From contig JAKQHS010000052.1 in NCBI GenBank assembly GCA_029557915.1, positions 1 through 62,299 of the forward strand: a stretch of 62,299 nt of DNA. Reading direction: 5' to 3'. Shown here piece by piece: positions 9,394 through 18,975 of the stretch; the stretch's first letter is position 1, and the number at the start of each line of letters is the position of its first letter. The stretch is from Bacteroidota bacterium (lineage in GTDB: Bacteria > Bacteroidota > Bacteroidia > Chitinophagales > Saprospiraceae). The translations under genes and the position numbers were made by a program. The notes below the pieces were generated by a model that searched no databases, had not been told where the DNA came from, and was given only the letters and a program-made list of their open reading frames with translations.

Positions 9394-9426
9394 GGCCGTG
9401 TCGGGGGGCACGGCCTTTCTTTTTTT
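9394..9426 (+). terminator. Rho-independent terminator of the TonB receptor gene
   Basis: GGCCGTG (9394-9400) pairs with CACGGCC (9409-9415) around a G-rich loop, followed by a T-rich tract to 9426. It lies 34 nt after the receptor stop codon. Confidence 0.85.
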
Positions 9427-9472
9427 AGGTCCGAGGTTAGAGGTTAGAGGTCCGAGGTTGGAGGTTAGAGGT
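9427..9472 (+). repeat. Heptad repeat array (AGGTTAG type), about 6.5 units
   Basis: Perfect 7-bp periodicity: AGGTCCG, AGGTTAG, AGGTTAG, AGGTCCG, AGGTTGG, AGGTTAG, AGGT. It starts at the last T of the receptor terminator and ends at the HD-domain gene start. Related arrays lie at 22555-22596, 42305-42374 and 45393-45420. Confidence 0.85.
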
Positions 9473-9473
9473 T

Positions 9474-10109
9474 TTGATTTACATTTGTCCAATGACAAGG
9501 ATGCTGAACAGGCAGGCGTTTGGTGATCCGGCAAATGCCGGCAATTGGCCTACTGAAAAAGAAGCCCGTGACTTACTGGAAAATTGGGTCCCCAATGAAA
9601 AGCTCAGAAACCACATGTTCCAGGTAGGCTGGCTGCTCCGGTGCTGGGCAAAAGAGAAGGAGGGGCTCGATGAACACCATCAATGGAAATGGCAGGTCAC
9701 CGGCTGGCTGCATGATGCGGATTGGGAAAAATGGCCGGAGACCCATTGCCAGAAAATAGTGGAAGAACTCGAACAAAGGCAGACCGACCCGGAAGTCATA
9801 AATGCCATCGCGGCACATGGCCCGGCCCATTTCGGCGTGGAACCGAAGACCAGGCTGGATAAAATGTTATATGCCTTTGACGAGTTGTCCGGTTTTGTGC
9901 ACGCATATTCCCTGATGCGGCCCGGTGGTTATCAAGGCATGGAAACCAAAGGAGTCTTAAAAAGGCTTAAAGACAAGACCTTCGCCGCTCAGGTCTCCAG
10001 GGAAGATATCCGGGATGCTGCGGAGCGAATTCCCATGCCGGTAGAAGAACTGATTGATTTTGTCATTAGCCACCAGGCAGATACTCCCCAGATCAAATCC
10101 AGACCATGA
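9474..10109 (+). CDS. HD-domain hydrolase
   Basis: 211-residue soluble protein of the HD superfamily of metal-dependent phosphohydrolases. The HD doublet is at residues 80-81 (GWLHDADWEKWPETH), preceded by an upstream metal-ligand candidate, NHMFQV, and followed by AIAAHG. Proteins of this group in Bacteroidota are usually named HDIG- or HD-domain hydrolases with unknown substrate. Starts at 9492 or 9501 would give more typical N-termini, since the first codons abut the heptad array. The stop overlaps the next gene's ATG by four bases (ATGA), so the two are translationally coupled. Confidence 0.8.
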   Translation: MIYICPMTRMLNRQAFGDPANAGNWPTEKEARDLLENWVPNEKLRNHMFQVGWLLRCWAKEKEGLDEHHQWKWQVTGWLHDADWEKWPETHCQKIVEELEQRQTDPEVINAIAAHGPAHFGVEPKTRLDKMLYAFDELSGFVHAYSLMRPGGYQGMETKGVLKRLKDKTFAAQVSREDIRDAAERIPMPVEELIDFVISHQADTPQIKSRP

Positions 10110-10732
10110 CCAAAATAACGTGCATGCCCCCTGCCCTGCAGTTTTCTCTGGCCAACTGCAAGGCGATGCTATGGTCCATTTTGTTTACTGAATTTTTGAT
10201 CTTCAGCACGGCATGCCGGAAAGCCAAGGGTCCGCCCCCCGCCTATGAAACCGTGTCTCTTGAAGGTTCCGACCAAAAAAAGGTCTTTAAACGCGACAGC
10301 CTTGGAAACCTTTTGGTGGAGGGAGTCATTTTTCAGGGAAAAAGAAACGGGTCTTGGGTCACTTATCATCCTTCCGGGCAAGTGGAAACCATAACCAATT
10401 ATTTGGAAGACCGTAAAAACGGCTTATACCTCCGCTTCGGCCAAAACAACCAGATCGAAGAGCAGGCCTCTTATATGGATGACCTGCTGGAAGGAACCTT
10501 CATTCGTTACCAATTTGGGCACCTCGACGAAAGGATTGAATACAAAGCAGGCAAGAAAAACGGCCGGGCCATAAAATATTACCTCAGGGGAGGGATGCAG
10601 CGGGAGATGGAATTTAAGGACGATGTGCAGGACGGCTTTTACCGTTTCTATGGCGAGGACGGCACCAAACAGATCGAAGAAGTCTACAGAGCGGGAAAAA
10701 AAGTCAGCGGAGGCATAATCCTTTCGAAATAA
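10106..10732 (+). CDS. MORN/YwqK-like repeat lipoprotein
   Basis: 208 residues. A hydrophobic stretch ends in the lipobox-like FSTAC (Cys37 from this start), so the protein is probably a lipoprotein. The rest is a series of ~22-residue MORN-variant repeats (NGSWVTYHPSGQVETITNY, KNGLYLRFGQNNQIEEQASY, EGTFIRY, KNGRAIKYYLRGGMQREMEF, DGFYRFYGEDGTKQIEEVY), as in the family often mislabelled 'YwqK antitoxin'. The ATGA overlap with the HD gene supports this start; an ATG at 10166 would give a shorter signal peptide. The function of this repeat family in Bacteroidota envelopes is unknown. Confidence 0.75.
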   Translation: MTKITCMPPALQFSLANCKAMLWSILFTEFLIFSTACRKAKGPPPAYETVSLEGSDQKKVFKRDSLGNLLVEGVIFQGKRNGSWVTYHPSGQVETITNYLEDRKNGLYLRFGQNNQIEEQASYMDDLLEGTFIRYQFGHLDERIEYKAGKKNGRAIKYYLRGGMQREMEFKDDVQDGFYRFYGEDGTKQIEEVYRAGKKVSGGIILSK

Positions 10733-10734
10733 GC

Positions 10735-11181
10735 ATGATCCTAAACCTCCTGAGTGATACCACCCCTCTTAAATTCTCCGGGAAAAATGGACAGAGAACC
10801 GTGCTGGACCCCATCCGGAAAAAATGGCTGGCACTCACGCCGGAAGAACTGGTGCGGCAGCTTTTTGTAGTCTACCTGATCCGCAAATTAGAATACCCGG
10901 CCTCCCGCATTGCCGTGGAGAAACAGATCCGGATGGACCGGACCATTAAGCGTTTTGATCTGGTGGTTTACTCTTCCGCCCTGGCGCCTTTCCTCCTGAT
11001 CGAATGCAAATCGCCGGAGGTCATGCTTGATGAACAGGTCGTCTCGCAGGTCGTGAGGTATAACCTGGCCGTGAAGGCTGATTTTCTCTGCATCGTCAAC
11101 GGCTTGGAATGCAGGGTTTTTCAAAAATCGGAGGATGGACGATGGAGGGAGGTCGACTTCCTTCCGGCCTATATTCCCTGA
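10735..11181 (+). CDS. Standalone HsdR N-terminal-like PD-(D/E)XK protein
   Basis: 148 residues matching the N-terminal nuclease-like domain of type I restriction R subunits (HSDR_N_2 type). The motif reads D75 (RFDLVVY), then E90-x-K92 (LLIECKSP), the complete PD-(D/E)XK metal-binding set, with a preceding helix carrying E38/E39 and R41-Q42. There is no helicase domain and no hsdM or hsdS nearby. Small proteins like this are widespread in Bacteroidota with no proven role; a nuclease or a nucleic-acid-binding protein is possible. It begins 2 nt after the MORN lipoprotein stop, so it belongs to the same transcript. Confidence 0.75.
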   Translation: MILNLLSDTTPLKFSGKNGQRTVLDPIRKKWLALTPEELVRQLFVVYLIRKLEYPASRIAVEKQIRMDRTIKRFDLVVYSSALAPFLLIECKSPEVMLDEQVVSQVVRYNLAVKADFLCIVNGLECRVFQKSEDGRWREVDFLPAYIP

Positions 11182-11238
11182 GTATTTTCCCGGAATCCAA
11201 ATCAGGGTTTTCCTGATTATCTTTACCCGATGCGACCA

Positions 11239-12183
11239 ATGAAAATTCTGATCACGGGCGCTAATGGTCAGATCGGGACGGCGCTGGCTGCGGCCTTGCG
11301 CGACCGTTACGGACGTGACAAGGTCCTGTGCACGGATATCTACAAACCGAAAGAAGATCACGGGCCTTTTGAAATGCTGGATATCCTCAATGTCCAGCGC
11401 ATGAGTGAAATCATTGAAGACCACCACATCACCCAGGTCTATCACCTGGCTGCGATCCTCAGCGCCAACGGGGAATGGAATCCCAAAAAGACCTGGAACG
11501 TGAACCTGAATGGGCAACTCAGCATCCTCGAGCTGGCCCATCAATACCAGATGGACAAGGTTTTTTTTCCCAGCACCATCGCCATCTTCGGATCCACCAC
11601 CCCAAAGTCCAATACGCCCCAGCACACGGCCGCCGAGCCTTCGACCGTCTATGGGATGAGCAAACTGGCCGGTGAACTGTGGTGCCAATATTATCATTCC
11701 AGGTACGAGGTGGATGTGCGGAGCCTCCGGTACCCGGGGATCATCGGTTGGCAAAGCGCTCCCGGAGGAGGTACCACGGATTATGCCGTTGAAATTTTCC
11801 ACGCGGCCATCCGGCAGGAGGCCTATACCTCCTACCTCAGTGAGGACACTTTTCTGCCGATGTTGTACATGGATGACGCCATCCGGGCCACCATTGAGCT
11901 GATGGAAGCCCCTGCCGGGCAAATCAGTATCCGTACCAGCTATAACCTTTCCGGCCTGAGTGTAAGCCCCGGAACCCTTTACCGGGAAATCAAAAAACAC
12001 CTTCCGGATTTTACCATCCGTTATGAAGAAGACTTCCGGCAAAAAATCGCGGAAAGCTGGACGGAGAGCATCGATGATTCCGTTGCCCGGAAAGACTGGG
12101 GCTGGCGGGAAACTTTTGACCTTTCCAGGATGACCCAAGATATGCTGGCCCATCTTGGTGCGCCCGTAAGACCGGAAACCTGA
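11239..12183 (+). CDS. tdh: L-threonine 3-dehydrogenase, SDR (epimerase-like) type
   Basis: NAD-dependent oxidation of L-threonine to 2-amino-3-ketobutyrate. The protein is an extended short-chain dehydrogenase: Rossmann motif GANGQIG near residues 7-13, the YxxxK dyad in VYGMSKLAGE, and the RYPGIIG segment typical of SDR-type threonine dehydrogenases. The kbl gene two places downstream encodes the next enzyme, which turns this epimerase-like sequence into a confident call. I start at ATG 11239 (MKILITG); 11230 adds three residues. It is followed after 29 nt by the S9 peptidase gene. Confidence 0.9.
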   Translation: MKILITGANGQIGTALAAALRDRYGRDKVLCTDIYKPKEDHGPFEMLDILNVQRMSEIIEDHHITQVYHLAAILSANGEWNPKKTWNVNLNGQLSILELAHQYQMDKVFFPSTIAIFGSTTPKSNTPQHTAAEPSTVYGMSKLAGELWCQYYHSRYEVDVRSLRYPGIIGWQSAPGGGTTDYAVEIFHAAIRQEAYTSYLSEDTFLPMLYMDDAIRATIELMEAPAGQISIRTSYNLSGLSVSPGTLYREIKKHLPDFTIRYEEDFRQKIAESWTESIDDSVARKDWGWRETFDLSRMTQDMLAHLGAPVRPET

Positions 12184-12212
12184 GCCTCCCTCCCTCTCGC
12201 GGGAGGTAAAAA

Positions 12213-14660
12213 ATGAATAAATTGCAAGACATGAAAAGACTGTTTTTTTTCAGCCTCTTGTTGCTTTGTTTAAAGCTTCAAAGTCAGGATCAAACCAACC
12301 CGTATCAAACCCCTTCTGCGGACCTGGTGGACCTGGTCAACGCCCCACCCTCCCCTTCGGTTTTATTCACCAGGAATGGCGGCTGGATGATCATTCAGCA
12401 AAGACAGGCCATGATGGACATTGCTGACCTGGCGCAACCGGAACTCCGTATAGGAGGTCTTCGCATCAACCCGGCGACCTTTTCTCAAAGCAGGATACCA
12501 TTCATAGTCTCCTTAAAACTGAAAGAAAGCCGGTCCGGCCGCGAATACGATTTGGAGGGTTTGCCGGAGAACCCAAAGTTTTCCTTTGTACGTCTTTCTC
12601 CTGACGAACAAAAACTGGCATTCATCCATCAATCTGCCCAGGGCAATGAATTGTGGGTGGCGGATCTCAAAACGAGGAAAACAAAGCGGTGGAGCAATGT
12701 TTTTATTAATTCATCCACCGGAAATCCGTACCAGTGGGTCCATGGGGCAGAGATCCTCGCCAAGGCCGTACGGGAAGGCAAGCAGCCCCCCCGGGAAAAT
12801 CCAGTGCCGCCTGGGCCCGTAATCCAGGAGACCGAAGGCGTGGCTGCTCCTGCCGCCACATTCCAGGACTTGCTCAAAAACCCTTTTGATGAAGCGCTTT
12901 TCGAATATTATTGTTCCGTGGACCTGGTCCGGATCAGTGCGGAAGGGACCCTGCCGGTAAGCAGGGATCTGATCGCCGGCCGTTTTGACTTGTCCCCGGA
13001 TAAAAAATACATCCTGCTTCACCGTATTAAAAAACCATTTTCCTACCTCGTCCCATACAGCCGCTTTGCCACCCAGATTGAGATCCTGGACCTCTCGGGC
13101 AAAACAGTTCGGATCCTCGCGGACAATCCCCCCGATGAAGTCAGGCCCAGGGGATTTGACGCCGCGTCCAGGCTCCCCCGCAATTTCCAGTGGAGGGATG
13201 ACCTTCCCGCCACCATTTGCTGGGTACAGGCCCTGGACGAAGGGGATCCCAAAAAAAAGGTTGAATTCCGGGATGCCCTCCAGCAACTTGAAGCCCCTTT
13301 CAGCGGCAGCCCCCTGACTCTATACCAATCCGGCATGAGGCTGCAGGACGTGTACTGGTCCGATAAATACCTCGCCTTCGCCCGCGAAGGATTGTTTGCC
13401 ACCAGGCAAATCCTGATAAAGAAATTTAATCCCTTTCTTCCCGACCTCGCGCCCGATACCCTTTTTGCTTATTCCTCGCAGGATGCTTATAATGATCCCG
13501 GCGAACCGGTCCTGGCAGAAAATCAATACCACCGGCAGGTCGTGATGACCAACCCCGCAAAAAACCTGATCTATACGATCGGCAAAGGGGCCTCTCCGGA
13601 CGGCGATATGCCTTTCCTTTCTTCCTTTGACCTGAAATCCAAAAAACAGGAGATCCTCTGGAGATGCAAGGCCCCTTATTATGAATACCCGGTTCATGTG
13701 ATCGATCTTCAGGAGGGCAGTTTTATCACCTCCAGGGAATCCCAAACGGAAAACCCGAATTATTATCTGAGGAATTACAAGGGACTTAATCCCACTGCAC
13801 TCACCTCCTTTCCGAATCCCCAGCCCCAGCTGGCAAACCTGAAAAAAGAAAAAATAGAGTACCAAAGGGCGGATGGGCTAAACCTCACCGCAGTGTTGTA
13901 CACTCCGAAGGGATATGATAAAACCAAATCCGGGCCTTTACCCGTTTTGATGTGGGCTTATCCGCGGGAATATAAATCGGCCAGCGATGCGGCCCAGGTG
14001 CGGGGCTCTAAATACAGTTTCACCCGGATCACCTATGGTTCTCCTGTTTTCTGGGCGCTCAGGGGATATGCCGTGATGGATCAGACCGAGATGCCTATTG
14101 TGGGTTCGGGCGACGAGGAACCAAACGATACCTATATCGACCAATTGGTGAAAAATGCCGAAGCCGCAGTGGAAAAGATAAGTTCCATGGGGATAGGAGA
14201 CAAGAACCGGATCGGTGTGGGAGGGCATTCCTACGGGGCTTTTATGACGGCCAATTTATTGGCGCACAGCGATTTGTTTGCAGCCGGAATTGCCCGTTCA
14301 GGAGCTTATAACCGCACGCTCACCCCATTCGGATTCCAAAACGAACAAAGAAGTTTCTGGGAAGCCCCCGAGGTCTATCATGCGATGTCTCCCTTTTCCC
14401 ATGCGGATAAGATCAAAGAACCGATATTGCTCATTCACGGCGAGGCGGACAACAATACCGGCACCTTCCCCATGCAAAGTGAACGTTTGTTTCACGCAAT
14501 AAAAGGAAACGGGGGCACCGCCCGCCTGGTCATGTTGCCCCACGAAAGTCATGGTTACGCCGCCAAAGAAAGCATCTACCACATGCTCTACGAAATGGAC
14601 CAGTGGCTTGAAAAAAATGTAAAAAACGCGGGCGTCAAATCCACCAAACCCAAATCCTGA
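12213..14660 (+). CDS. S9 family peptidase (prolyl oligopeptidase-like), secreted
   Basis: 815 residues. A signal peptide ([15 protein letters not shown]) is followed by a beta-propeller-like N-terminal region with WD-like turns, then a C-terminal alpha/beta-hydrolase domain. The nucleophile is S673 in GHSYGAF, the acid lies in HGEADNNTG and the histidine in PHESHGY, matching the S9C/glutamyl endopeptidase-like group. It would degrade peptides in the periplasm or outside the cell. GGAGG seven bases upstream of ATG 12213 supports this start; 12231 is a second candidate. It sits between tdh and kbl, 2 nt before kbl, so peptide breakdown and threonine catabolism share a transcript. Confidence 0.9.
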   Translation: MNKLQDMKRLFFFSLLLLCLKLQSQDQTNPYQTPSADLVDLVNAPPSPSVLFTRNGGWMIIQQRQAMMDIADLAQPELRIGGLRINPATFSQSRIPFIVSLKLKESRSGREYDLEGLPENPKFSFVRLSPDEQKLAFIHQSAQGNELWVADLKTRKTKRWSNVFINSSTGNPYQWVHGAEILAKAVREGKQPPRENPVPPGPVIQETEGVAAPAATFQDLLKNPFDEALFEYYCSVDLVRISAEGTLPVSRDLIAGRFDLSPDKKYILLHRIKKPFSYLVPYSRFATQIEILDLSGKTVRILADNPPDEVRPRGFDAASRLPRNFQWRDDLPATICWVQALDEGDPKKKVEFRDALQQLEAPFSGSPLTLYQSGMRLQDVYWSDKYLAFAREGLFATRQILIKKFNPFLPDLAPDTLFAYSSQDAYNDPGEPVLAENQYHRQVVMTNPAKNLIYTIGKGASPDGDMPFLSSFDLKSKKQEILWRCKAPYYEYPVHVIDLQEGSFITSRESQTENPNYYLRNYKGLNPTALTSFPNPQPQLANLKKEKIEYQRADGLNLTAVLYTPKGYDKTKSGPLPVLMWAYPREYKSASDAAQVRGSKYSFTRITYGSPVFWALRGYAVMDQTEMPIVGSGDEEPNDTYIDQLVKNAEAAVEKISSMGIGDKNRIGVGGHSYGAFMTANLLAHSDLFAAGIARSGAYNRTLTPFGFQNEQRSFWEAPEVYHAMSPFSHADKIKEPILLIHGEADNNTGTFPMQSERLFHAIKGNGGTARLVMLPHESHGYAAKESIYHMLYEMDQWLEKNVKNAGVKSTKPKS

Positions 14661-14662
14661 TC

Positions 14663-15853
14663 ATGAATCAATCGGTATTGACCTCTTTAAGGGATGAGCT
14701 GGATCAGCTCAAAGCGAACAACCTTTATAAAAAAGAAAGGACGATCACCGGCCCTCAGGGCGCGGTGATCCAGACCCTGGAAGCGGGGGAAGTGCTCAAC
14801 TTCTGTGCGAACAATTACCTTGGTCTCTCCAGTCATCCGGAGGTGATCCGGGCAGCCAAAGAAACCATAGACAGCCATGGTTACGGCATGTCCTCCGTGC
14901 GTTTTATCTGCGGTACCCAGGATATCCATAAAAAACTGGAAGGCGCCCTGTCGGAATTCCTGGGCATGGAGGATACCATCCTTTATGCCGCGGCCTTTGA
15001 TGCCAATGGCGGCGTATTCGAACCCTTGCTCCAGGAAGAAGATGTCGTGATATCGGACGAACTCAACCACGCCAGCATCATCGACGGCATCCGGCTGTGT
15101 AAAGCGGGCCGGAAACGCTTTCTGCACAACGACATGCAGGACCTGGAAGAAAAACTCAGGGAATCGGGATCCGCCCGCCGCCGCATGATCGTGACCGACG
15201 GGGTCTTTTCGATGGATGGAACCATTGCCAGGCTGGACCTCATCTGCAATCTTGCGGAGAAATACGATGCCATGGTCATGATCGACGAATGCCATGCCAC
15301 CGGTTTTATGGGTAAAACCGGCAGGGGGACGCATGAATACCGGGATGTCATGGGACGCATCGACATCATCACCGGTACCCTGGGCAAGGCTTTGGGAGGG
15401 GCCAGCGGGGGATTTACCTCCTCCCGCCGCGAAGTCATCGAAATACTCAGGCAAAGGTCCAGGCCCTACCTGTTTTCAAATACCCTCGCTCCTTCCATCA
15501 CCGGCGCCTCACTGCGCGTCATCCAATTGCTGAGTGAATCCACGGCACTGAGGGATAAACTTGAAAAAAATACTGCCTGGTTTCGCCAGGCTATTCATGA
15601 GGCGGGTTTCGACATTCTGCCCGGCAGCCACCCAATCGTCCCCATCATGCTCTATGACGCGGCCCTGGCCCAGGAATTTGCAGCGAAACTGTTATTGAAG
15701 GGAATCTATGTCATCGGCTTTTTTTTCCCCGTCGTGCCCAAGGGAAAAGCCAGGATCCGGGTGCAGATCTCCGCTGCGCATGAACCGGTGCACCTGGAAA
15801 AAGCCGTTCAGGCATTTACGGAAGTCGGCAGGGAATTGGGAGTGATTAAATAA
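14663..15853 (+). CDS. kbl: Glycine C-acetyltransferase (2-amino-3-ketobutyrate CoA ligase)
   Basis: PLP enzyme that cleaves 2-amino-3-ketobutyrate with CoA to glycine and acetyl-CoA, completing threonine breakdown after Tdh. The 396 residues align with the alpha-oxoamine synthase family: [12 protein letters not shown] near residue 50, the HASIIDG segment, DECHATGF, and the PLP lysine K242 in GTLGKALGG (E. coli Kbl uses K244). Related enzymes BioF and HemA are less likely given the adjacent tdh. It follows the S9 peptidase by 2 nt and is the last gene of the operon. Confidence 0.95.
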   Translation: MNQSVLTSLRDELDQLKANNLYKKERTITGPQGAVIQTLEAGEVLNFCANNYLGLSSHPEVIRAAKETIDSHGYGMSSVRFICGTQDIHKKLEGALSEFLGMEDTILYAAAFDANGGVFEPLLQEEDVVISDELNHASIIDGIRLCKAGRKRFLHNDMQDLEEKLRESGSARRRMIVTDGVFSMDGTIARLDLICNLAEKYDAMVMIDECHATGFMGKTGRGTHEYRDVMGRIDIITGTLGKALGGASGGFTSSRREVIEILRQRSRPYLFSNTLAPSITGASLRVIQLLSESTALRDKLEKNTAWFRQAIHEAGFDILPGSHPIVPIMLYDAALAQEFAAKLLLKGIYVIGFFFPVVPKGKARIRVQISAAHEPVHLEKAVQAFTEVGRELGVIK

Positions 15854-15867
15854 AAGGAAAAGGTTCT

Positions 15868-16650
15868 TCAATTCTGTTTATTCCAGATCAGGTATTTCCC
15901 ATCTTCCGTTTTGAACACCAAAGCGCCGTTATGAAAAAGGTATGGGTGAAGCCTCAGGTATTCTTTTTCACCGGCAGGCCGGACATACATGACCTGATTT
16001 TGGGTGTACCAATGCCCCGTGAGGTCGGTAGTCCGGTTTGCAATGCTGCTCCAATCGGTCCCCCCGGCGCTCCTTGCCTTTTCCTGTATGAAACGGCCAT
16101 CCTCATAAAGGGATAAATAATAGACCGTCACCAGGCTGGCAGCGCTGGTCCCTGTTCCTGAATTCAGGATATCTTCTTTCATCCACCGGCCAACCACCGC
16201 GGGGTCCCTCGGCAAACCATCCTGTGCAGCGGTCAGGGTTTTTTCATGATTAAAAGGCCCGGCCGGCTGTTTAGAAGGTTCAGCTAACCTGACAAATTCC
16301 GCTTCCACCCGGGATTGGTCCGGTAATAGGATGGTTAATCTCAAGCCGGTCTCCGAGATCCTGAAATTGAAGGTGGCCAGGGCGATCTCGGTTCCGGAAA
16401 TCAGCAGGCTTCCACGGCAATCCTTTCCCTCTGCCTTGGCCCTGATGTCAAAGGTGTTACCGGTTTCATGGTATTTACCGGTGACCCCGTCCCCTTGTTG
16501 CACGAGTTCCATGCGCGCCGGGTCTCCATTTATTTTGCCTTCAAAGGTCCCGGAAAAACTGCTTTGGGCATTGGTGCACCAGGCCAGAAAGAAGTATCCC
16601 AGAAACCCTATTGCTTTCAGCGGCACCCGGTTATCTTTTCTGAAAGTCAA
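15868..16650 (-). CDS. Secreted protein of unknown function
   Basis: 260 residues with an N-terminal signal peptide ([17 protein letters not shown]). The first half ([20 protein letters not shown], then [15 protein letters not shown]) looks like a lipocalin-like or calycin beta-sheet with short repeated strands. The second half ([16 protein letters not shown] onward, [12 protein letters not shown]) repeats this style, so two related beta domains are likely. It has no catalytic motif I recognise. Its start overlaps the msrB 3' end by 20 nt, so it is probably cotranscribed with msrB and rimO. Confidence 0.75.
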   Translation of the reverse strand: MTFRKDNRVPLKAIGFLGYFFLAWCTNAQSSFSGTFEGKINGDPARMELVQQGDGVTGKYHETGNTFDIRAKAEGKDCRGSLLISGTEIALATFNFRISETGLRLTILLPDQSRVEAEFVRLAEPSKQPAGPFNHEKTLTAAQDGLPRDPAVVGRWMKEDILNSGTGTSAASLVTVYYLSLYEDGRFIQEKARSAGGTDWSSIANRTTDLTGHWYTQNQVMYVRPAGEKEYLRLHPYLFHNGALVFKTEDGKYLIWNKQN

Positions 16651-17128
16651 GGGATACGCTGTTGATGCAATACCTCATCCCTGTAGGCCTGGGGCCGTCG
16701 TCGAATACATGGCCCAGGTGGCCTCCGCACCGCGCACAAACCACTTCGGTGCGGCTCATGCCGTGGGTATTGTCTGCATAATCGGCCAGGCTTTCCCTGG
16801 AGATCGGTTGGTAAAAACTTGGCCAGCCCGTTCCGGATTCGAACTTGGTATCCGAACTGAACAGCGGCAACTGGCAACCCCGGCAGGTATAGACCCCTTT
16901 CTCATGATGGTCCCACAGATCCCCTGAAAAGGCCCGTTCCGTTCCTTTTTGCCTGAGGACGAGGAATTCCATTGGGGAGAGTTCCTTTTTCCATTCTTCC
17001 TCCGATTTTACCATTTTTTTAATGGTATCTGAGGCGGCGGCGGTTACGCTTTCCGTGACAGGCATGGGTTGCTGGTTGAGCTGGTTACAAGCGGTGTAAA
17101 GGGTAAACAGGAAAAGGATGATTTTCAT
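16631..17128 (-). CDS. msrB: Peptide-methionine (R)-S-oxide reductase, lipoprotein-type
   Basis: MsrB reduces methionine-R-sulfoxide in proteins. Two CxxC zinc motifs (CRGC and CARC), the substrate-binding [19 protein letters not shown], and the catalytic cysteine in RYCINS are all present. The 165-residue protein begins with a short signal sequence ending in the lipobox LYTAC, so it should act as a lipoprotein repairing oxidised proteins in the envelope. It is third in the rimO operon, 18 nt after the membrane-protein gene. Confidence 0.95.
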   Translation of the reverse strand: MKIILFLFTLYTACNQLNQQPMPVTESVTAAASDTIKKMVKSEEEWKKELSPMEFLVLRQKGTERAFSGDLWDHHEKGVYTCRGCQLPLFSSDTKFESGTGWPSFYQPISRESLADYADNTHGMSRTEVVCARCGGHLGHVFDDGPRPTGMRYCINSVSLDFQKR

Positions 17129-17146
17129 ATTAATTGGTTATTGTTA

Positions 17147-17605
17147 TTAATTGTCTTTTGGCTTGACCTCATCAAACCGGTGGTCGTCCTGCTCGGCCAG
17201 GGACACGATTTTCCGGATGGCCAGGGTGATCATCATGATCAAAAAGTACACCATAAAAAACACCAGATAAAGCCAGCGAAAACTGCCGGCTTCATCCATG
17301 GAAAGGTGACTCAGCCATTTTGCCGACCAGGCGCTGAGGAAAGCCAGTCCTATAAAACAGGAGATCGAATAGGTCCAGTACCTGTACCCCGTGGAATACA
17401 ACAGGCCCAGCACCACGTTGTAAATTGAAAAAAGCAATAGAAAGGCAATGTTCAGGGTCCAGGGTATCCGGCTTTCAAATTCGATTCCCCCAAAGGCCAG
17501 CAATTTCACCAGGAGGTTTGCTGCGAGCATGACTAAAAACACGAACCCGGCCTGTACCGCCGGACGGGCGGCCCAATGACGGAAACCGGTATCGGTCAAA
17601 AGCAT
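17147..17605 (-). CDS. Four-helix membrane protein, unknown function
   Basis: 152 residues with four predicted transmembrane helices (around residues 18-37, 48-68, 75-92 and 107-130) and a charged C-terminal tail ending in DEVKPKDN. No family motif is recognised. It lies between rimO (8 nt upstream) and msrB (18 nt downstream) and is certainly cotranscribed. The position does not identify the function. Confidence 0.75.
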   Translation of the reverse strand: MLLTDTGFRHWAARPAVQAGFVFLVMLAANLLVKLLAFGGIEFESRIPWTLNIAFLLLFSIYNVVLGLLYSTGYRYWTYSISCFIGLAFLSAWSAKWLSHLSMDEAGSFRWLYLVFFMVYFLIMMITLAIRKIVSLAEQDDHRFDEVKPKDN

Positions 17606-17613
17606 CCCTAAAA

Positions 17614-18924
17614 TTACACGATTTCACCCATCAGGTCATAGTCTTCGGCGCCCGTGATGCGTATGGAGACCAGGTTGCCGGGCTGGAGGCTTTCTTTTGT
17701 CGGGGCCAGGTGGATTTCCTGGTCGACTTCGGGGCTGTCCGCCTCAGAACGGCCAACCCAGTGTTTTTTCTCCTTGCGGTCGATCATGACCGGGAGGATC
17801 CGGCCAATTTTAGATTCATTCTTCATCCGGGATATGTCCCGCTGGATTTCCATGATGCGGTCGGCCCTGGCGGTTTTGATTTCTTCCGGGACCAAATCCT
17901 GCAGGGAATATGCTTCCGTATCTTCCTCGGGGGAATAAGTAAAAACCCCCAGCCGGTCGAATTGCATGGCCGTGATAAAATCGCACAATTCGTCAAACTC
18001 CTTCTCTGTTTCATTGGGAAAACCGACCAACAGGGTCGTACGCAGGGCGATCCCGGGTATTTTATCCCTGATCTTGCCGATCAGGTCGATGGTTTCCGAT
18101 TTCGTGATTTGCCTTCGCATCGCTTTCAGGACCGCGTCGCTGGCATGCTGAAGAGGCAGATCCAGGTATTTGCAGATTTTTGGATTGACGGCCATTTCAT
18201 CCAGGATCTCAAGTGGAAATTTACTGGGATAAGCGTAATGCAGCCGGATCCATTCTATGCCTTCCACCTGGCCGAGAGCCGCGAGCAATTCCGGAAGTTT
18301 TCTCTTTTTATAAAGATCCAGGCCATAATACGTCAGTTCCTGTGCGATGAGGATCAGTTCCTTTACCCCGCGGGCCGCCAGGAATTCCGCTTCATGCACA
18401 AGGCTTTCCATCGGCCGGCTGACATGCCCGCCCCGCATAAGGGGTATGGCACAGAAACTGCAGGTCCGGTTGCAGCCTTCCGAGATTTTAAGGTATGCGT
18501 AATGGCCGGGTGTGGAAATCATGCGTTCCCCGAGCAGTTCTTTCTTATAATCAGCCTGCAGGTTGGCCAGGAGGGCGGGAAGGTCCATGGTACCAAACCA
18601 GGCGTCCACTTCAGGGATTTCCGTTTTTAACTGGTCCTTATAACGCTGGGAAAGGCAGCCGGTCACAATCAACCGGTCCACCCTGCCCTCATTTTTGGCT
18701 TCCGCGTATTCGAGGATGGTATCGATGGATTCTTTTTTGGCCCGTTCAATGAAACCGCAGGTATTGACGACAATCACCTTGGCGTCGCTTTGATCGGCAT
18801 CGTGTTCTACTTCAAATTGGTTGTGTTTCAGTTGGGTGATCAGGTTTTCGCTGTCCACGGTATTTTTGGAGCACCCGAGGGTGATCACATGGATCTTATT
18901 CTTTTTTTGTCCTTTTAATCTCAC
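17614..18924 (-). CDS. rimO: Ribosomal protein S12 methylthiotransferase RimO
   Basis: Radical-SAM enzyme that adds a methylthio group to an aspartate of ribosomal protein S12. Domains in order: UPF0004 N-terminal domain with its first cluster cysteine in TLGCSKNTVDSE and others in VNTCGF and TGCLSQRY; radical SAM domain with CNRTCSFC; C-terminal TRAM domain. GCSKN and the S12-type spacing distinguish it from MiaB. 436 residues, normal length. The start is GTG at 18924, 20 nt after a TACTTTTG box. First gene of a four-gene minus-strand operon (rimO, membrane protein, msrB, secreted protein). Confidence 0.95.
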   Translation of the reverse strand: MRLKGQKKNKIHVITLGCSKNTVDSENLITQLKHNQFEVEHDADQSDAKVIVVNTCGFIERAKKESIDTILEYAEAKNEGRVDRLIVTGCLSQRYKDQLKTEIPEVDAWFGTMDLPALLANLQADYKKELLGERMISTPGHYAYLKISEGCNRTCSFCAIPLMRGGHVSRPMESLVHEAEFLAARGVKELILIAQELTYYGLDLYKKRKLPELLAALGQVEGIEWIRLHYAYPSKFPLEILDEMAVNPKICKYLDLPLQHASDAVLKAMRRQITKSETIDLIGKIRDKIPGIALRTTLLVGFPNETEKEFDELCDFITAMQFDRLGVFTYSPEEDTEAYSLQDLVPEEIKTARADRIMEIQRDISRMKNESKIGRILPVMIDRKEKKHWVGRSEADSPEVDQEIHLAPTKESLQPGNLVSIRITGAEDYDLMGEIV

Positions 18925-18934
18925 CGGCTTCGCC

Positions 18935-18952
18935 TAATTTTGGGCAAAAGTA
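18935..18952. promoter_or_regulatory. Back-to-back divergent -7 boxes (rimO / outer-membrane protein)
   Basis: TAATTTTG at 18935-18942 reads rightward and the complement of TACTTTTG at 18945-18952 reads leftward, two bases apart. The leftward box is 20 nt from the rimO GTG. The rightward box supports the downstream start at 18976 for the outer-membrane protein, because the ATG at 18940 would lie inside the box. Clean -33 elements are not evident. Confidence 0.55.
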
Positions 18953-18975
18953 AGGTTAAGCCGGTGCAATTATCC

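Noticed and set aside
9427-9472. CRISPR array
   Set aside because: The repeats are 7 bp without spacers and no cas genes are in the window.
10735-11181. Remnant of a type I restriction enzyme R subunit
   Set aside because: The frame is complete with start and stop, and no helicase remnants or hsdM/hsdS follow; it is a small standalone protein.
10888-12153. Long minus-strand open frame of 421 codons across the nuclease-fold gene and tdh
   Set aside because: It is antisense to two well-supported genes, has no family motif and reads like a frame shadow of G+C-rich coding sequence.
17710-18630. 306-codon plus-strand open frame opposite rimO
   Set aside because: rimO is unmistakable on the other strand and the antisense product is composition-driven with no recognisable domain.
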